Assembly: GCF_014838735.1 (NCBI RefSeq)
Contig: NZ_JABUXQ010000003.1
Coordinates: 1-64,000, forward strand
Direction of reading: 5' to 3'
Source of the DNA: Limosilactobacillus portuensis
GTDB lineage: Bacteria; Bacillota; Bacilli; Lactobacillales; Lactobacillaceae
Length of the DNA stretch: 64,000 nt
The notes beneath the pieces are model-generated. The model did not search any database, was not told the DNA's origin, and saw nothing but the letters and a program-made list of their open reading frames with translations. The position numbers and the translations under genes are program-made. This document shows, piece after piece, positions 1 through 9,146 of this stretch. Position 1 is the stretch's first letter, and the number at the start of each line of letters is the position of its first letter.

Positions 1-2
1 AA

Positions 3-122
3 ACATTATTAGAACTAGAAGAACAAGTTAGAGAAGGAATTACCTATTTCACTGAAAAATTTATCTCAGCGAAGAGAAATGACCTTACCGCAGCGGAATA
101 CCGCTTTGGCAAGGCCAACTAG
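3..122 (+). CDS. C-terminal fragment of an unidentified protein (5' end outside window)
   Basis: An open frame enters from the left edge and ends at TAG 120-122, giving 39 residues rich in charged residues (LLELEEQVREGITYF near its start, ending RFGKAN). It looks like the helical tail of a soluble protein. A MerR- or TetR-type regulator is possible, because such genes often precede an aldo/keto reductase, but nothing in the fragment proves this. The following 200 bases are AT-rich and hold no clear terminator. Confidence 0.45.
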   Translation, partial: TLLELEEQVREGITYFTEKFISAKRNDLTAAEYRFGKAN

Positions 123-343
123 TTTTTATTATTTAATGTGTAAACTTGACAGGGCACAGTACCAGTTATCGCTACCTACTTTTTAGTTTATCATAATTGA
201 TTTAATAAGCAAATGATTATTAGACAATCCTCATATAATTGTTAAATTGATTATAAAGCGTTTTCATTGCTGGAATATTAGCACTAGTCAACGGAAACTA
301 GTTGGATTAAAATAGAAGAAATCGCAAATAAAGGGTGGTTAAG

Positions 344-1297
344 GTGAAAACGGTAAAAATCGGGAACACAAACTGGCAAGTATCGAATATTGCATTAGGA
401 ACGATGCGAATGGGAAACTTGGCGGTTTCTAAAGTAGTCAATGCTTTACAAGCTGCTCATGAAGTTGGAATTAACTTTATCGATTCGGCAGATATTTATG
501 GTAATGACCCGGAGTTAGGAAGAGGTTCATCAGAAATCCATTTTGGCGAGGCTCTGGCACAGAGTGGATTAACCCGGGAAAACTTCTTTATTCAGTCTAA
601 AGTGGGGTTGTTTGCAAACGCGGATAATCAAATCACGCGATACGATTCATCCAAGTCTCATATCCTTAAGGCCGTCGATGGTATTCTCAGCCGGATGAAG
701 GTTGATTACTTAGATTCCTTACTAATTCACCGTCCAGACCCGTTAATGGACCCTAGTGAGGTTGCTGAGGCGTTTGATGAACTTCAAACTGCAGGTAAGG
801 TTCGTCATTTTGGTGTTTCTAATTTTAATCCTCAACAAATAGAACTACTACAATCAGTAACAGATCAACGGCTATTGATCGATCAACTTCAATTTGGCTT
901 GAAGCACACGGGGATGATTGATTTTGGTCTGCACACAAATATGACAGATGATGGGTCAGTTAACCATGATGGCGGTCTTCTTGATTACTTACGATTGAAA
1001 AAAATGACTATTCAGACATGGTCGCCATTTCAGTACGGGACTTTTGCGGGAACATTTATTAACAATGAGCAATTTCCAAAATTAAATGCTGAATTAGCTA
1101 AGCTGGCTGATAAGTATGGTGTTAGCAAGAATGCGATTGCGGTGGCTTGGATTTTGAAACACCCAGCCAATATGCAGGTCCTAATTGGAACAATGAATCC
1201 GCAACATATTCAAGATAGTGTAGCAGGAAGCGATATTACACTGACTAACCAAGAGTGGTATGACTTATACCATGCTGCGGGGAATACTTTGCCATAA
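344..1297 (+). CDS. Aldo/keto reductase
   Basis: A 317-residue cytoplasmic NADPH-type oxidoreductase of the aldo/keto reductase superfamily, which reduces aldehydes and ketones to alcohols. The catalytic tetrad is visible as D47, Y52 (in SADIYG), K86 (IQSKVG) and H129 (LLIHRPDP). The TIM-barrel length is normal, and the sequence resembles the YdhF-like branch. An in-frame GTG at 335 also exists, but AAAGGGTGG at 331-338 lies about five bases before GTG 344, so 344 is preferred. The next gene starts 7 bases after the stop, suggesting co-transcription. The physiological substrate is unknown. Confidence 0.85.
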   Translation: MKTVKIGNTNWQVSNIALGTMRMGNLAVSKVVNALQAAHEVGINFIDSADIYGNDPELGRGSSEIHFGEALAQSGLTRENFFIQSKVGLFANADNQITRYDSSKSHILKAVDGILSRMKVDYLDSLLIHRPDPLMDPSEVAEAFDELQTAGKVRHFGVSNFNPQQIELLQSVTDQRLLIDQLQFGLKHTGMIDFGLHTNMTDDGSVNHDGGLLDYLRLKKMTIQTWSPFQYGTFAGTFINNEQFPKLNAELAKLADKYGVSKNAIAVAWILKHPANMQVLIGTMNPQHIQDSVAGSDITLTNQEWYDLYHAAGNTLP

Positions 1298-1304
1298 AAG
1301 ACTT

Positions 1305-1805
1305 ATGAAAAACTACCAAACTTTTTATCGACGAATTACTGGACCACTTATTCAACATCCCTGGCTAATTCATGGTCTTCGCTGGTTAAATAGAGCAATT
1401 GTGGTGGGAATGTACGTTTCATATATTCTATTATTGCTTTGGGTTGCCCTTTTTGCAGGTGGTATTAATGAGCTTCTTCCGTTAGTGTTTATTCCGGGAG
1501 TTGGGTTTGTCCTTTTATCGTTAATTCGGAACCGCCTTAATTACCCACGACCATATGAGGAATGGCCGATTAAACCACTGATTCCGCGAAAGGGCGGTGG
1601 CGATTCTTTACCTAGTCGTCATGTATTTTCGGCAACTGTGATTGCAATGAGTATGATGAGTGTTTCGCGAGTGTTCGGGTTAATCTTATTGACGCTTGCG
1701 GTGATTCTAGCCATAGTCCGTGTAATTGGCGGAATTCATTATCCTCGGGACGTTATTGCTGGGTTCTTCTGTGGCTTGGCGTGCGGCATTGTACTAGTAA
1801 TTTAA
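1305..1805 (+). CDS. PAP2-family membrane phosphatase
   Basis: A 166-residue integral membrane protein of the type-2 phosphatidic acid phosphatase family (lipid phosphate or undecaprenyl-diphosphate phosphatases). All three motifs are present: R75-x6-RP (residues 75-83), PSRH at 103-106 (PSGH in most members, here with Arg) and R139-x5-H145-x3-D149. Hydrophobic segments lie at about 33-50, 58-75, 108-118, 123-140 and 150-165. ATG 1305 is chosen because it follows the upstream stop by 7 bases; extension to 1260 would overlap that gene. Recycling of lipid carriers or dephosphorylation of lipids is inferred from the family. Confidence 0.82.
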   Translation: MKNYQTFYRRITGPLIQHPWLIHGLRWLNRAIVVGMYVSYILLLLWVALFAGGINELLPLVFIPGVGFVLLSLIRNRLNYPRPYEEWPIKPLIPRKGGGDSLPSRHVFSATVIAMSMMSVSRVFGLILLTLAVILAIVRVIGGIHYPRDVIAGFFCGLACGIVLVI

Positions 1806-1818
1806 ATTTTAATAGCAA

Positions 1819-1861
1819 AAAATGAGGCAATGAATCAACTCGTGATTCGTTACCTCATTTT
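1819..1861. terminator. Bidirectional intrinsic terminator
   Basis: A 19-bp stem (AAAATGAGG arm against CCTCATTTT, with wobble pairs) closes a 5-base loop, with A- and T-rich flanks on both sides. It lies between the PAP2 gene and the convergent small gene, so it can serve both. Confidence 0.85.
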
Positions 1862-1891
1862 CTTAATAATGAAACGTTATAAATAATTGCT

Positions 1892-1984
1892 TTATGCCCG
1901 GTTATTCATTATGTGGGCGCTTGTCGCAATAATCAGCCCTACAAAACTTACAGCAGCGATAACATTACTCATAATAGACATCAT
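1892..1984 (-). CDS. Small membrane peptide, 30 residues
   Basis: Too short for routine gene calling, but well supported. On the minus strand AAAAGGAG precedes ATG 1984 by a normal spacing, and the frame runs 30 codons to TAA. The peptide starts MMSIMSNVIAAVSF, continues as one hydrophobic segment (about residues 4-22) and ends HIMNNRA, the form of a single-pass membrane peptide. A second ATG at 1981 is possible. The gene converges on the PAP2 gene across a shared terminator. No family is recognised; a role as a small membrane regulator or type I toxin-like peptide is only a guess. Confidence 0.6.
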   Translation of the reverse strand: MMSIMSNVIAAVSFVGLIIATSAHIMNNRA

Positions 1985-2152
1985 ATTGAACAACTCCTTT
2001 TAACATAATTGTTTTTCTTCTAACGGGATTCAACAACCCCTCCACAAAGTATATTAACATGTTTTGAAGCCCGTGATGATAATAATTAGATAAGCTTTTG
2101 CTAAGCGAATTTCTTAAAAATCAGGGGAGTTTATTAACAAATTCTTAGTATT

Positions 2153-2166
2153 TGTTAGCGCTTACA
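2153..2166. promoter_or_regulatory. cre-like catabolite control site
   Basis: TGTTAGCGCTTACA matches the cre consensus TGWAANCGNTNWCA except at one position. It lies about 120 bases before the DMT transporter start and about 170 bases upstream of the small peptide gene. The rest of 1985-2287 is AT-rich and shows no other clear element. Confidence 0.5.
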
Positions 2167-2287
2167 TGACAACCCTCTAATTTAGCGTGATCAGCTTAAG
2201 TTTTTTAATTTAAGATTGGAAATGCTATCGCCGCAAAAGAATAAATGTTAAATTTAATTATTGATAACTAGATGGGCGGGTGAGAAA

Positions 2288-3220
2288 ATGTCAAAACAAA
2301 TGAAAGGAATCCTCTTGGCAGCCGGTGGCGCTTCGTTATGGGGCGGATCGGGAGCTGCGGCGCAATACTTATTTGAACAAACGAGCATCACCACTCCATG
2401 GTTGGTGGCAGTGCGGTTGCTTTTGGCGGGAATTGTCTTAACGATGGTTAGTTTACTTAAGATGCCCCAACAAGTCCGCCGAATAGTCAGTCATCGCCGC
2501 CATTTAGTTTCGTTAATTAGTTTTGCTCTTTTGGGGATGCTTAACTCACAATTGACGTATTTTTTGGCAGTAAAATATAGTAACGCACCAACAGCGACTG
2601 TAATTCAATATCTCCAACCAGTAATTATTATTATTTGGCTAGCCATTGCTCAGCGACAGTGGCCACGGCGAATTGATTGCATCTCAATCATCATTGCGCT
2701 AATTGGGACCTTCTTGTTAGTTACTGGGGGTCATCTTGGAACGTTAGCGTTAACGCCAGCCGCAATTTTCTGGGGGCTTTGGTGTGCTGTGGCCGCTGCA
2801 CTATATACCTTATTACCACGGCCATTACTTACAAATTTCGATGCGTTAGCGGTTTGCGGACTTGCAATGCTTTTAAGTGGGCTCGGAATATTACCAGAAA
2901 TCATCATTCAGCGGGTGCCATCGTTGAATCTGCTGGGGTGGATCTTGGTTGCCTATATTGTTGTTTTTGGCACAATGTTTTCTTACACAATGTTCTTGCA
3001 GAGCATGCGCTATATTAGTCCAGCAGTTACGGGAATTCTTAGTGCTTTTGAGCCACTCGTTGCAACATTCTTGGCAGTAACACTACTCGGGACGAAATTA
3101 ACGGGAGCGGCAATTATTGGATCGGTATTAATCTTGTTAACTACTGTGCTTCAATCAATCCCATCAAACTACTATCAGAGAATTTTATTTTTTACTAATC
3201 ACCATAAGCCAAAAAACTAA
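2288..3220 (+). CDS. DMT/EamA-family transporter
   Basis: A 310-residue membrane protein with about ten hydrophobic segments arranged as two EamA halves. Typical features are the opening GILLAAGGASLWGG, the TATVIQYLQPV motif in the first half and SAFEPLVATFLA in the second. Members of the drug/metabolite transporter superfamily export amino acids, metabolites or drugs; the substrate here is not predictable. ATG 2288 is chosen because GGGCGGGTGAG lies just upstream; an in-frame TTG at 2261 has no ribosome site. It is monocistronic, ending at a large hairpin. Confidence 0.8.
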   Translation: MSKQMKGILLAAGGASLWGGSGAAAQYLFEQTSITTPWLVAVRLLLAGIVLTMVSLLKMPQQVRRIVSHRRHLVSLISFALLGMLNSQLTYFLAVKYSNAPTATVIQYLQPVIIIIWLAIAQRQWPRRIDCISIIIALIGTFLLVTGGHLGTLALTPAAIFWGLWCAVAAALYTLLPRPLLTNFDALAVCGLAMLLSGLGILPEIIIQRVPSLNLLGWILVAYIVVFGTMFSYTMFLQSMRYISPAVTGILSAFEPLVATFLAVTLLGTKLTGAAIIGSVLILLTTVLQSIPSNYYQRILFFTNHHKPKN

Positions 3221-3228
3221 ATAGTCAG

Positions 3229-3308
3229 AAAATGGACCTGCGCATTCGGTATTGATGTGTTCCTCTTTAGTCGGTGGAACCACATAGCGAATGTCGAGGT
3301 CCAATTTT
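3229..3308. terminator. Large bidirectional hairpin terminator
   Basis: Complementary arms AAATGGACCT and AGGTCCAATTT enclose further pairing (CATTCG, ATGTG). It sits between the DMT gene and the convergent ABC operon, with T-rich tracts on the plus-strand exit. Confidence 0.7.
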
Positions 3309-3312
3309 ATTA

Positions 3313-4548
3313 TTATCTTAGGATGTCAATGAGGTTCTTATTAGCAGCTTGGCGAGCTGGAAGAATACCAAAAATTAATCCAACTGCTGCTGATGTCCCG
3401 AATGCGAGGAAGAAAGCATTCAGCGAAATGTGGGCATGAATATGGATTCCCTGACCGCCAATTGCGTTTGATAGCAAAGGTGCCAATAAATGCGCTAATC
3501 CTGCGCCACCAAGGAAACCTAGTAATCCTCCCGTCACCGTTAAAATTACCGCTTCAACTAAGAATTGCATCATAATATTAAACGGTGTTGCACCAACTGC
3601 TAAACGAATCCCAATTTCCTGAGTTCGTTCCGAAACCGAAATATACATCATGTTCATTACCCCGATTCCAGCGATAAACAGTGAAATAGCAGCGATAAAG
3701 CTAATGAAGGTAGTAATAATCCTCATTTGTGAAGAAAATTGCTTCAAGGCTTTTTCCATATCAATATATTCATAAGTTCCTTGATTCCTTGCCGGGCCGT
3801 TTTTCGTTAAATACTTAGCAACCTTGCGTGAAATGTTACTAGCATTGACGCCCTGGCTAAAAGTCAGCTTTAGAGTGTTTCCCTGAGTAGCTCCTTCACC
3901 ATGATAATATAGTGAATCTGGTACTAAGAGATCGGCACCATATGGGTTTTGATTGCCATCGCTTGTATATTGCCCCTGCGCTTTATATACTCCGATTATA
4001 TTATAGGTGACATCATTAACTGTCACTGTTGTTCCCAGAGCATTTTGGGCTGTACCATATTGCTTTTTCGCAACTTTATCGCTCATTAAAGCACTTGCTT
4101 GACCTACCGCTAAATTATTTTTCGTGAAATTTTTTCCGGCAATCAGGTGAATTTGGTGACTCGGCTTCTTCAAAAGACTGACGCTAGTATTTTTAGTGGT
4201 ATCACCAATCTGAGCTTGTGTTGAGAGGTTATCGGTTTCGCGCTCAATCTTGATATTGTTAATCTCGCCACCAAATTGAGTTTTAATGTTGTCGACTTCA
4301 TCTTGGGTAAAGCCATAGGTATTGGAAGTGATGTTGTCAGGATTAAAGGCAATTTCAGTCGTTTGCTGTCCTTGCTTAGCGTTGTTACCGAATTTATCGT
4401 ACATCGTCTGGGTAATTCCATCCCCAATTCCCAGGATTGCAATCACAGCCGCAATTCCAATCATAATCCCGATAATTGTCAGAAAACTTCGCTTCTTATT
4501 TGCTTTTAGTGATTGGATTGCCGTTTTAAATAATTCAATGACCTGCAC
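3313..4548 (-). CDS. MacB-like ABC transporter permease
   Basis: A permease of 411 residues: an N-terminal transmembrane helix (RSFLTIIGIMIGIAAVIAI), a large extracytoplasmic domain of about 220 residues (MacB_PCD type), then three C-terminal helices (FtsX type, with SERTQEIGIRLAVGA and the terminal ARQAANKNLIDILR). Such permeases work with an ATPase and a membrane-fusion adaptor to export peptides, antibiotics or lipids. The start is GTG 4548, preceded by AAGGAGGGAG; the longer frame to 4572 would run into the ATPase gene. It is the last gene of a three-gene minus-strand operon. Confidence 0.88.
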   Translation of the reverse strand: MQVIELFKTAIQSLKANKKRSFLTIIGIMIGIAAVIAILGIGDGITQTMYDKFGNNAKQGQQTTEIAFNPDNITSNTYGFTQDEVDNIKTQFGGEINNIKIERETDNLSTQAQIGDTTKNTSVSLLKKPSHQIHLIAGKNFTKNNLAVGQASALMSDKVAKKQYGTAQNALGTTVTVNDVTYNIIGVYKAQGQYTSDGNQNPYGADLLVPDSLYYHGEGATQGNTLKLTFSQGVNASNISRKVAKYLTKNGPARNQGTYEYIDMEKALKQFSSQMRIITTFISFIAAISLFIAGIGVMNMMYISVSERTQEIGIRLAVGATPFNIMMQFLVEAVILTVTGGLLGFLGGAGLAHLLAPLLSNAIGGQGIHIHAHISLNAFFLAFGTSAAVGLIFGILPARQAANKNLIDILR

Positions 4549-4549
4549 G

Positions 4550-5233
4550 CTATTCTCCCTCCTTACTATCACTGATTACCCGACCATCAATGATTTTTAT
4601 TACTCGCTCACATTGTTCAGCAACGTGGGGATCGTGAGTAACCATAATGATGGTTGTGCCCTCTTGTTGATTGAGGGATTTAAATAAGTTCATAATTTCT
4701 TGACTTGTTTCACTATCAAGGGCACCAGTCGGCTCGTCGGCGATCAAGAATTTGGGATGCGTTGAAATTGCCCGGGCGATCGAGACTCGTTGTTGTTGAC
4801 CGCCAGACATGTTTTTCGGTAATTGTTCCTCATAGCTTGCTAGACCTACTTGCCTAAGTACTTCAGAAACTCGGCCATTAATTTCTTTACGGGATTTTCC
4901 TGCATATAGTAATGGCAAGGCAACATTATCCGCTACCGTTGACTCCCGCAATAACTTAAAATTTTGGAAAACAAAGCCAACATTCTGGTTTCGTAAACTT
5001 GAAAATTGTTTCCGTGTGTAATCATGGATGGGATGATCCTGGTAAAAGTAGGTCCCCTCAAAATCATCATCTAAGAAACCGATAATGTTAATGAGGGTTG
5101 ATTTACCCGACCCGGATTCACCAATAATAGCGACTAACTCGCCTTGGTCGATTTCAATATTAATGTCATGCAGAACATGGAAACGGTGGCTGCCTTGATG
5201 ATAATACTTATTAATATTCTTCAGAGTGATCAT
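4550..5233 (-). CDS. ABC transporter ATPase (MacB/LolD type)
   Basis: A 227-residue ATP-binding subunit. Walker A is GESGSGKST at 38-46, the signature is MSGGQQQR, Walker B is FLIADEPTGALDSET, and the switch is THDPH. The closest type is the MacB/LolD/YknY group, which couples to FtsX-like permeases. ATG 5233 lies one base after the stop of the adaptor gene and has AAAGG nine bases upstream; an in-frame TTG at 5242 would overlap that gene. Translation is probably coupled along adaptor, ATPase and permease. Confidence 0.9.
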   Translation of the reverse strand: MITLKNINKYYHQGSHRFHVLHDINIEIDQGELVAIIGESGSGKSTLINIIGFLDDDFEGTYFYQDHPIHDYTRKQFSSLRNQNVGFVFQNFKLLRESTVADNVALPLLYAGKSRKEINGRVSEVLRQVGLASYEEQLPKNMSGGQQQRVSIARAISTHPKFLIADEPTGALDSETSQEIMNLFKSLNQQEGTTIIMVTHDPHVAEQCERVIKIIDGRVISDSKEGE

Positions 5234-5234
5234 T

Positions 5235-6203
5235 TTAATCAACCTTTGTATTGTTCTTCAATTTGCTACTAGGATTAATCACGATTTTATCGCCTTCATC
5301 AATCCCATTCGTAACAACATAGGAGCTATTAACGGCGTGACCACTAATTTTAGTTTTCCGTACTCGTCCGTTGGCATCAACAATGAATACTTTTCCGTTG
5401 CAAACAGCCTTTTTAGGAATCAAGACGCCATCCTGTTTAATTGATGCTTTAGCGGTTTGACCGGCCATGAATTGATTGGCATTAACGCTTGCGGTCACTT
5501 TATAGCGAGTGTTGTTGCCGGTACCCTTTGTTGGGATTGTGGCTAGGTAATTAACCTGGGTGTTAGCTATGTGGTTTGTTGCTAGTGCTTTAACCTTTAA
5601 ATCCGTGCTTTGGTGTAATTTATCGTAGTCGTATTCAGAAACCTGGCCGACAAATTGAAGATTATCTGAATAGAGGGTTACTACTGGGGCATCTTCTTTA
5701 GATTGGTCGATGGATACATATCCGGAATATGGAGCCACAAGAGTTTGATTAACTTTTCCCGAAATATTCTTTAATTGTTGCTGCATTGAGGGACCATTAG
5801 TCTGATCAGCTGAAGAAGTGCTTTGTGACTGGTCTAGTTGATTTTGTAAATTCGCAACTTGATTTTGTAAATCATCATTATGCATCGTTAGGATTGCTTG
5901 TCCTTGAACCACGTGATCGCCATTTTTAACGGCGAGACTTTGAAGCTTCCCAGAAGGTAAAGCTAGCACTTGTGTTTCTACTGGCTCGATTTTCCCGGTA
6001 AGGTTAAAACTTGGTTGAGAAGTAACCCTCATCGTAGAAAATGTAGCTTGCGACTGATTCTTTTTAGCGGTTGAGTGTTGAATACCGATAATAAGAAGAA
6101 TTAGGATTACGAAAACACTAATAATCATTGCCAGTCGACGCCGTTTGGTTGCTAGCAATTTTCGCCATCGTGATTGCTTTTGGCTGGTTCGTTTCGCGGT
6201 CAT
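5235..6203 (-). CDS. HlyD/MacA-like efflux adaptor subunit
   Basis: A 322-residue membrane-anchored adaptor. A basic N-terminus and one transmembrane helix (about residues 24-43) are followed by the lipoyl/barrel-sandwich start (KLQSLAVKNGDHVVQGQ), a short Gln/Asn-rich coiled coil (about 110-135), the second lipoyl half (VAPYSGYVSID) and beta-barrel domains. It starts with ATG 6203 behind GGGAGG. It is the first gene of the efflux operon and resembles YknX-type adaptors of Firmicutes. The substrate is unknown; peptide or bacteriocin export or self-protection are family possibilities. Confidence 0.86.
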   Translation of the reverse strand: MTAKRTSQKQSRWRKLLATKRRRLAMIISVFVILILLIIGIQHSTAKKNQSQATFSTMRVTSQPSFNLTGKIEPVETQVLALPSGKLQSLAVKNGDHVVQGQAILTMHNDDLQNQVANLQNQLDQSQSTSSADQTNGPSMQQQLKNISGKVNQTLVAPYSGYVSIDQSKEDAPVVTLYSDNLQFVGQVSEYDYDKLHQSTDLKVKALATNHIANTQVNYLATIPTKGTGNNTRYKVTASVNANQFMAGQTAKASIKQDGVLIPKKAVCNGKVFIVDANGRVRKTKISGHAVNSSYVVTNGIDEGDKIVINPSSKLKNNTKVD

Positions 6204-6447
6204 TTAAGAATTCCTCCCAATTTTAGGTTAATTAGTTATGTAACTAAGTGTATAGGGTGGAAATTTAAATTGCAAGAACAATTTATAATTACGATTAAGA
6301 AGAATTTAGCCAGCTAAAACATAAATAAAAGTAAAATCTCAAAATTTTTGTTTAAATTTTCATGAAAAACGCTTACAATGTTAACTGTGATTAAATTTCA
6401 CTTAGTTGTTTACCTATTTTACTTTTTTTTATAAGGGAGTGTTTCAT
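6204..6447. promoter_or_regulatory. Divergent promoter region between efflux operon and phosphate-ester transporter
   Basis: The 244 bases carry outward promoters for both sides. AAACGCTTACA at about 6365-6375 is half of a cre-like site (its reverse reads TGTAAGCGTTT) and fits carbon control of the rightward gene. TATAGGG near 6251 may belong to the leftward promoter. No RNA gene is seen. Confidence 0.4.
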
Positions 6448-7839
6448 TTGTTTAAGTTTTTGAAACCGTCTCCGGATGCAACCAATCTTGTACCAAAAGA
6501 TAAAATACCTAGTGTTTATCGGCGCAAGCAGACGGGGGTTATCTTAGCAACCTGTTTTACTTACCTGGCTTACTACATTATTCGGTTGATCTTTACGACC
6601 GAACAGAAGCCGGTAATGAAAGAATACGGCTTTAACATTGGTCAAATTGGGTTGATTCTTTCAACGTTTGGGATTGGTTATGGTGTTGCTAAGCTGTTCA
6701 TGGGAGGTTTAGCGGATAAGTCAAATACGCGGGTCTTCCTTGCGTTTGGTCTTTATCTTTCTTGTATTTTCAATGCTTTCTTAGCATTTACTAAGAACTT
6801 TTATCTGATCTTATTCCTAATGCTTCTTATTTCCATTACCCAAGCAATGGGAGCACCTGCTTGTCAGCGGGAAATTTCGTTATGGTTTGCTAAAAAGCAC
6901 CGGGGAGTTGTCTTTGCTGTCTGGGCCTCAGCGCACAATGCCGGAGCCTTTGCCTGTGTTGCTTGTATTCAAATAGCAACGTTCCTCTTCTCTGGTTCAT
7001 TACCAGCTGTCTTCTTAACCGCTTCTGTAGTTTCTGCAATTATTGCTACTATTATGTTATTGATTAATTCGGAGCGTCCAGAAGTAGCTGGTTTGCCGAA
7101 CATGGCCGTTTATTCTGGTCACGTTGAACTGGATGAAAATGGTAATTCAACTGCTCAAGAACTGTCTAACAAGACTTTCTGGCAAATCCTTTACCAAGAT
7201 ATTTTGTGCAATAAGGTTGTTTGGGCGGTTACGTTAACTTCCATGTCAATTTACATTGTACGTTATGGGATCATGAGTTGGATCCCGAGTTACTTGCCAA
7301 CAAAGGGCTTCAGTGTTGATTGGGCTAAGTGGCTAGTCGGAATTTTTGAATTGTCAGCTGTTCCAGGAGTTATTATTCTTGGTGGTGTTTCTGACCTCTT
7401 GAAGGGTCGGCGGTCACTAGTTTGTTTAATTTGCGTAATCTGCTTAATCATCTGTTTGATCACTTACTTCACTAGTACGAGTCATGCAGTTATCGTTGCG
7501 GTTCTCTTTATTATGGGGAGCTTGATTTATGCACCACTTTCACTAGTTGGTTTAATGGTTAATGAAGCTGTACCAAATTACGCGGTTGGGTTGTCGACCG
7601 GATTCATGGGCTTCTTCCAGTATGTTTTTGGTGAAACTGCCGCCACCGCTTTAATTGGTCAATTAGTTAACCGTTTTGGCTGGGGCGCATCATCAGTTAC
7701 GATTTATGTTGCTGCTGGAGCTGCCTTCTTGCTTCTTGTTTACCTTGTCTTCAAGGAACGCCATATTCTTCGGATGGAAGCTAAAGTTAATGCGGCCGAT
7801 CATGCTAAAGAAAATAATGGGGAAAATGCTCAAAACTAA
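6448..7839 (+). CDS. Organophosphate:phosphate antiporter-like MFS transporter
   Basis: A 463-residue MFS protein with about 12 membrane segments, of the OPA (GlpT/UhpT) type. Indicators are the N-terminal YRRKQTGVILATCFTYLAYY, the GYGVAKLFMGGLADK loop and the closing VYLVFKERHILRMEAK. Members exchange glycerol-3-phosphate or hexose-6-phosphate for inorganic phosphate; the exact substrate is not predictable. TTG 6448 is chosen because AAGGGAGTG lies eight bases upstream, and the resulting FKFLKP opening matches the paralogue at 18622 (LSFLKP). It is monocistronic with a terminator at 7858. Confidence 0.78.
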   Translation: MFKFLKPSPDATNLVPKDKIPSVYRRKQTGVILATCFTYLAYYIIRLIFTTEQKPVMKEYGFNIGQIGLILSTFGIGYGVAKLFMGGLADKSNTRVFLAFGLYLSCIFNAFLAFTKNFYLILFLMLLISITQAMGAPACQREISLWFAKKHRGVVFAVWASAHNAGAFACVACIQIATFLFSGSLPAVFLTASVVSAIIATIMLLINSERPEVAGLPNMAVYSGHVELDENGNSTAQELSNKTFWQILYQDILCNKVVWAVTLTSMSIYIVRYGIMSWIPSYLPTKGFSVDWAKWLVGIFELSAVPGVIILGGVSDLLKGRRSLVCLICVICLIICLITYFTSTSHAVIVAVLFIMGSLIYAPLSLVGLMVNEAVPNYAVGLSTGFMGFFQYVFGETAATALIGQLVNRFGWGASSVTIYVAAGAAFLLLVYLVFKERHILRMEAKVNAADHAKENNGENAQN

Positions 7840-7857
7840 TTAATAATAAATTTTGAT

Positions 7858-7905
7858 AAACACCGGGTCTTCTCGAAAGCTGAAGGTTTGGTGTTTTTAT
7901 TTTTA
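7858..7905 (+). terminator. Intrinsic terminator
   Basis: AAACACC pairs with GGTGTTT around an imperfect inner stem, followed by TTTTTATTTTT. Confidence 0.75.
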
Positions 7906-7993
7906 GCAATATAGCCTGCTCAGGCCTTGAGAAGGATCTATTCCCCGTTTTTTCTTATGCTATAATAGCTAGTGACAAGTAAGAGGAGTAATT

Positions 7994-8983
7994 ATGGTAG
8001 AAAAAAAGACAATCAAGTTAGATGACGTGGCGGAATTAGCAGGTGTTTCAAAAACAACCGTTTCGCGGGTCTTAAATAATCGGGGATACTTAAGCGACAA
8101 GACGATTAAAAAGGTCCACGATGCAATGGATAAGCTAAACTATCGACCAAACGTAATTGCTCGACAGTTATTTAAACAAAAGACCAACCTGGTTGCCTTA
8201 GTTTTTCCGACGGTAGACAACCCGTTTTTTGCTGAACTTGAAGCAGAATTGGAAAAACGGTTTGATCAATTAGGCTATCGAGTTCTGATGGGGAATAGTC
8301 AGAATAATCCTGCTAAAGAACAGGATTATTTAAAACTGCTATTGAATCATCAGGTTGATGGCTTGATTGTGGGGTCCCATAATCAGGGGATTTCTGAATA
8401 CCAGAAGACAACCAGGCCAATTGTCTCAATTGAACGATTTGTTGGGAAACAGATTCCGGTTGTTTCTTCTGACAATTACCAGGGAGGACTCCTCGCAGTT
8501 CAACGCTTACTGAACGATGGCTGTAAGCACATCATTCATACTAATTACCCGATTAATTTAGTATCGCCTAATGAATTACGTCAGCAGGCTTATGAAGATC
8601 TGATGAATAAGCATCACCGAAAACCGATTACCTACAGTGTTTCATTTGATGTATCTGATGAGGAGAAGGAACGGGTTTTTCGTAAAATGTTCCGAGAACA
8701 TCCTGAGGTTGACGGAATTTTTGCCGATAATGATACTAACGCAAGCTTAATTATTCGGGTGGGGAAAGAATTTAATCGTCATGTTCCTGATGATCTCAAG
8801 GTTGTTGGTTATGATGGAGCAAATATTACCCGAACTTTATCACCAGAATTGACTACAATCCAACAGCCAATTCCTGAAATGGCAACTAAGGCAGTTGAGT
8901 TGCTTCTTCAATTGATTGAAGGCAAGACAAACGTTAAGTCAGTTACTCTTCCGGTAAAGATGATTAACAGTACAACAGCATAA
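7994..8983 (+). CDS. LacI-family transcriptional regulator
   Basis: A 329-residue repressor. The N-terminal helix-turn-helix (KLDDVAELAGVSKTTVSRVL, about residues 7-26) and hinge helix (YRPNVIARQL) are followed by a periplasmic-binding-like effector domain (VDGLIVGSHNQ, FADNDTNASL). It starts with ATG 7994 behind AAGAGGAG, with TATAAT close upstream. The downstream gap contains several AACCGGTT and TGTAAGCGCTTA palindromes typical of LacI-family operators, so it probably controls the MFS permease and pgi-fructokinase genes. The effector is likely a sugar or sugar phosphate (inference). Confidence 0.88.
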   Translation: MVEKKTIKLDDVAELAGVSKTTVSRVLNNRGYLSDKTIKKVHDAMDKLNYRPNVIARQLFKQKTNLVALVFPTVDNPFFAELEAELEKRFDQLGYRVLMGNSQNNPAKEQDYLKLLLNHQVDGLIVGSHNQGISEYQKTTRPIVSIERFVGKQIPVVSSDNYQGGLLAVQRLLNDGCKHIIHTNYPINLVSPNELRQQAYEDLMNKHHRKPITYSVSFDVSDEEKERVFRKMFREHPEVDGIFADNDTNASLIIRVGKEFNRHVPDDLKVVGYDGANITRTLSPELTTIQQPIPEMATKAVELLLQLIEGKTNVKSVTLPVKMINSTTA

Positions 8984-8992
8984 GTGAAAAGT

Positions 8993-9030
8993 AAGAAGCT
9001 AGAAAAAAATTTTTCAGCTTCTTGCTTTTT
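8993..9030 (+). terminator. Intrinsic terminator after the LacI gene
   Basis: AAGAAGCT and AGCTTCTT form a stem through an A/T-rich centre, followed by GCTTTTTC. Confidence 0.75.
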
Positions 9031-9146
9031 CAGTTATAGTGTTATAAAGCTACCTGTTAATTGCTGAATAATCTGGTAGAAAAATAGCTATTTTGTCATT
9101 AATTTCGTTATTTTCTATTAATAATTGGTTTTTTTTAAAAAGATCC

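Noticed and set aside
4322-4687. A 121-codon plus-strand frame across the ABC permease and ATPase genes
   Set aside because: Shadow of two clear minus-strand genes with conserved motifs.
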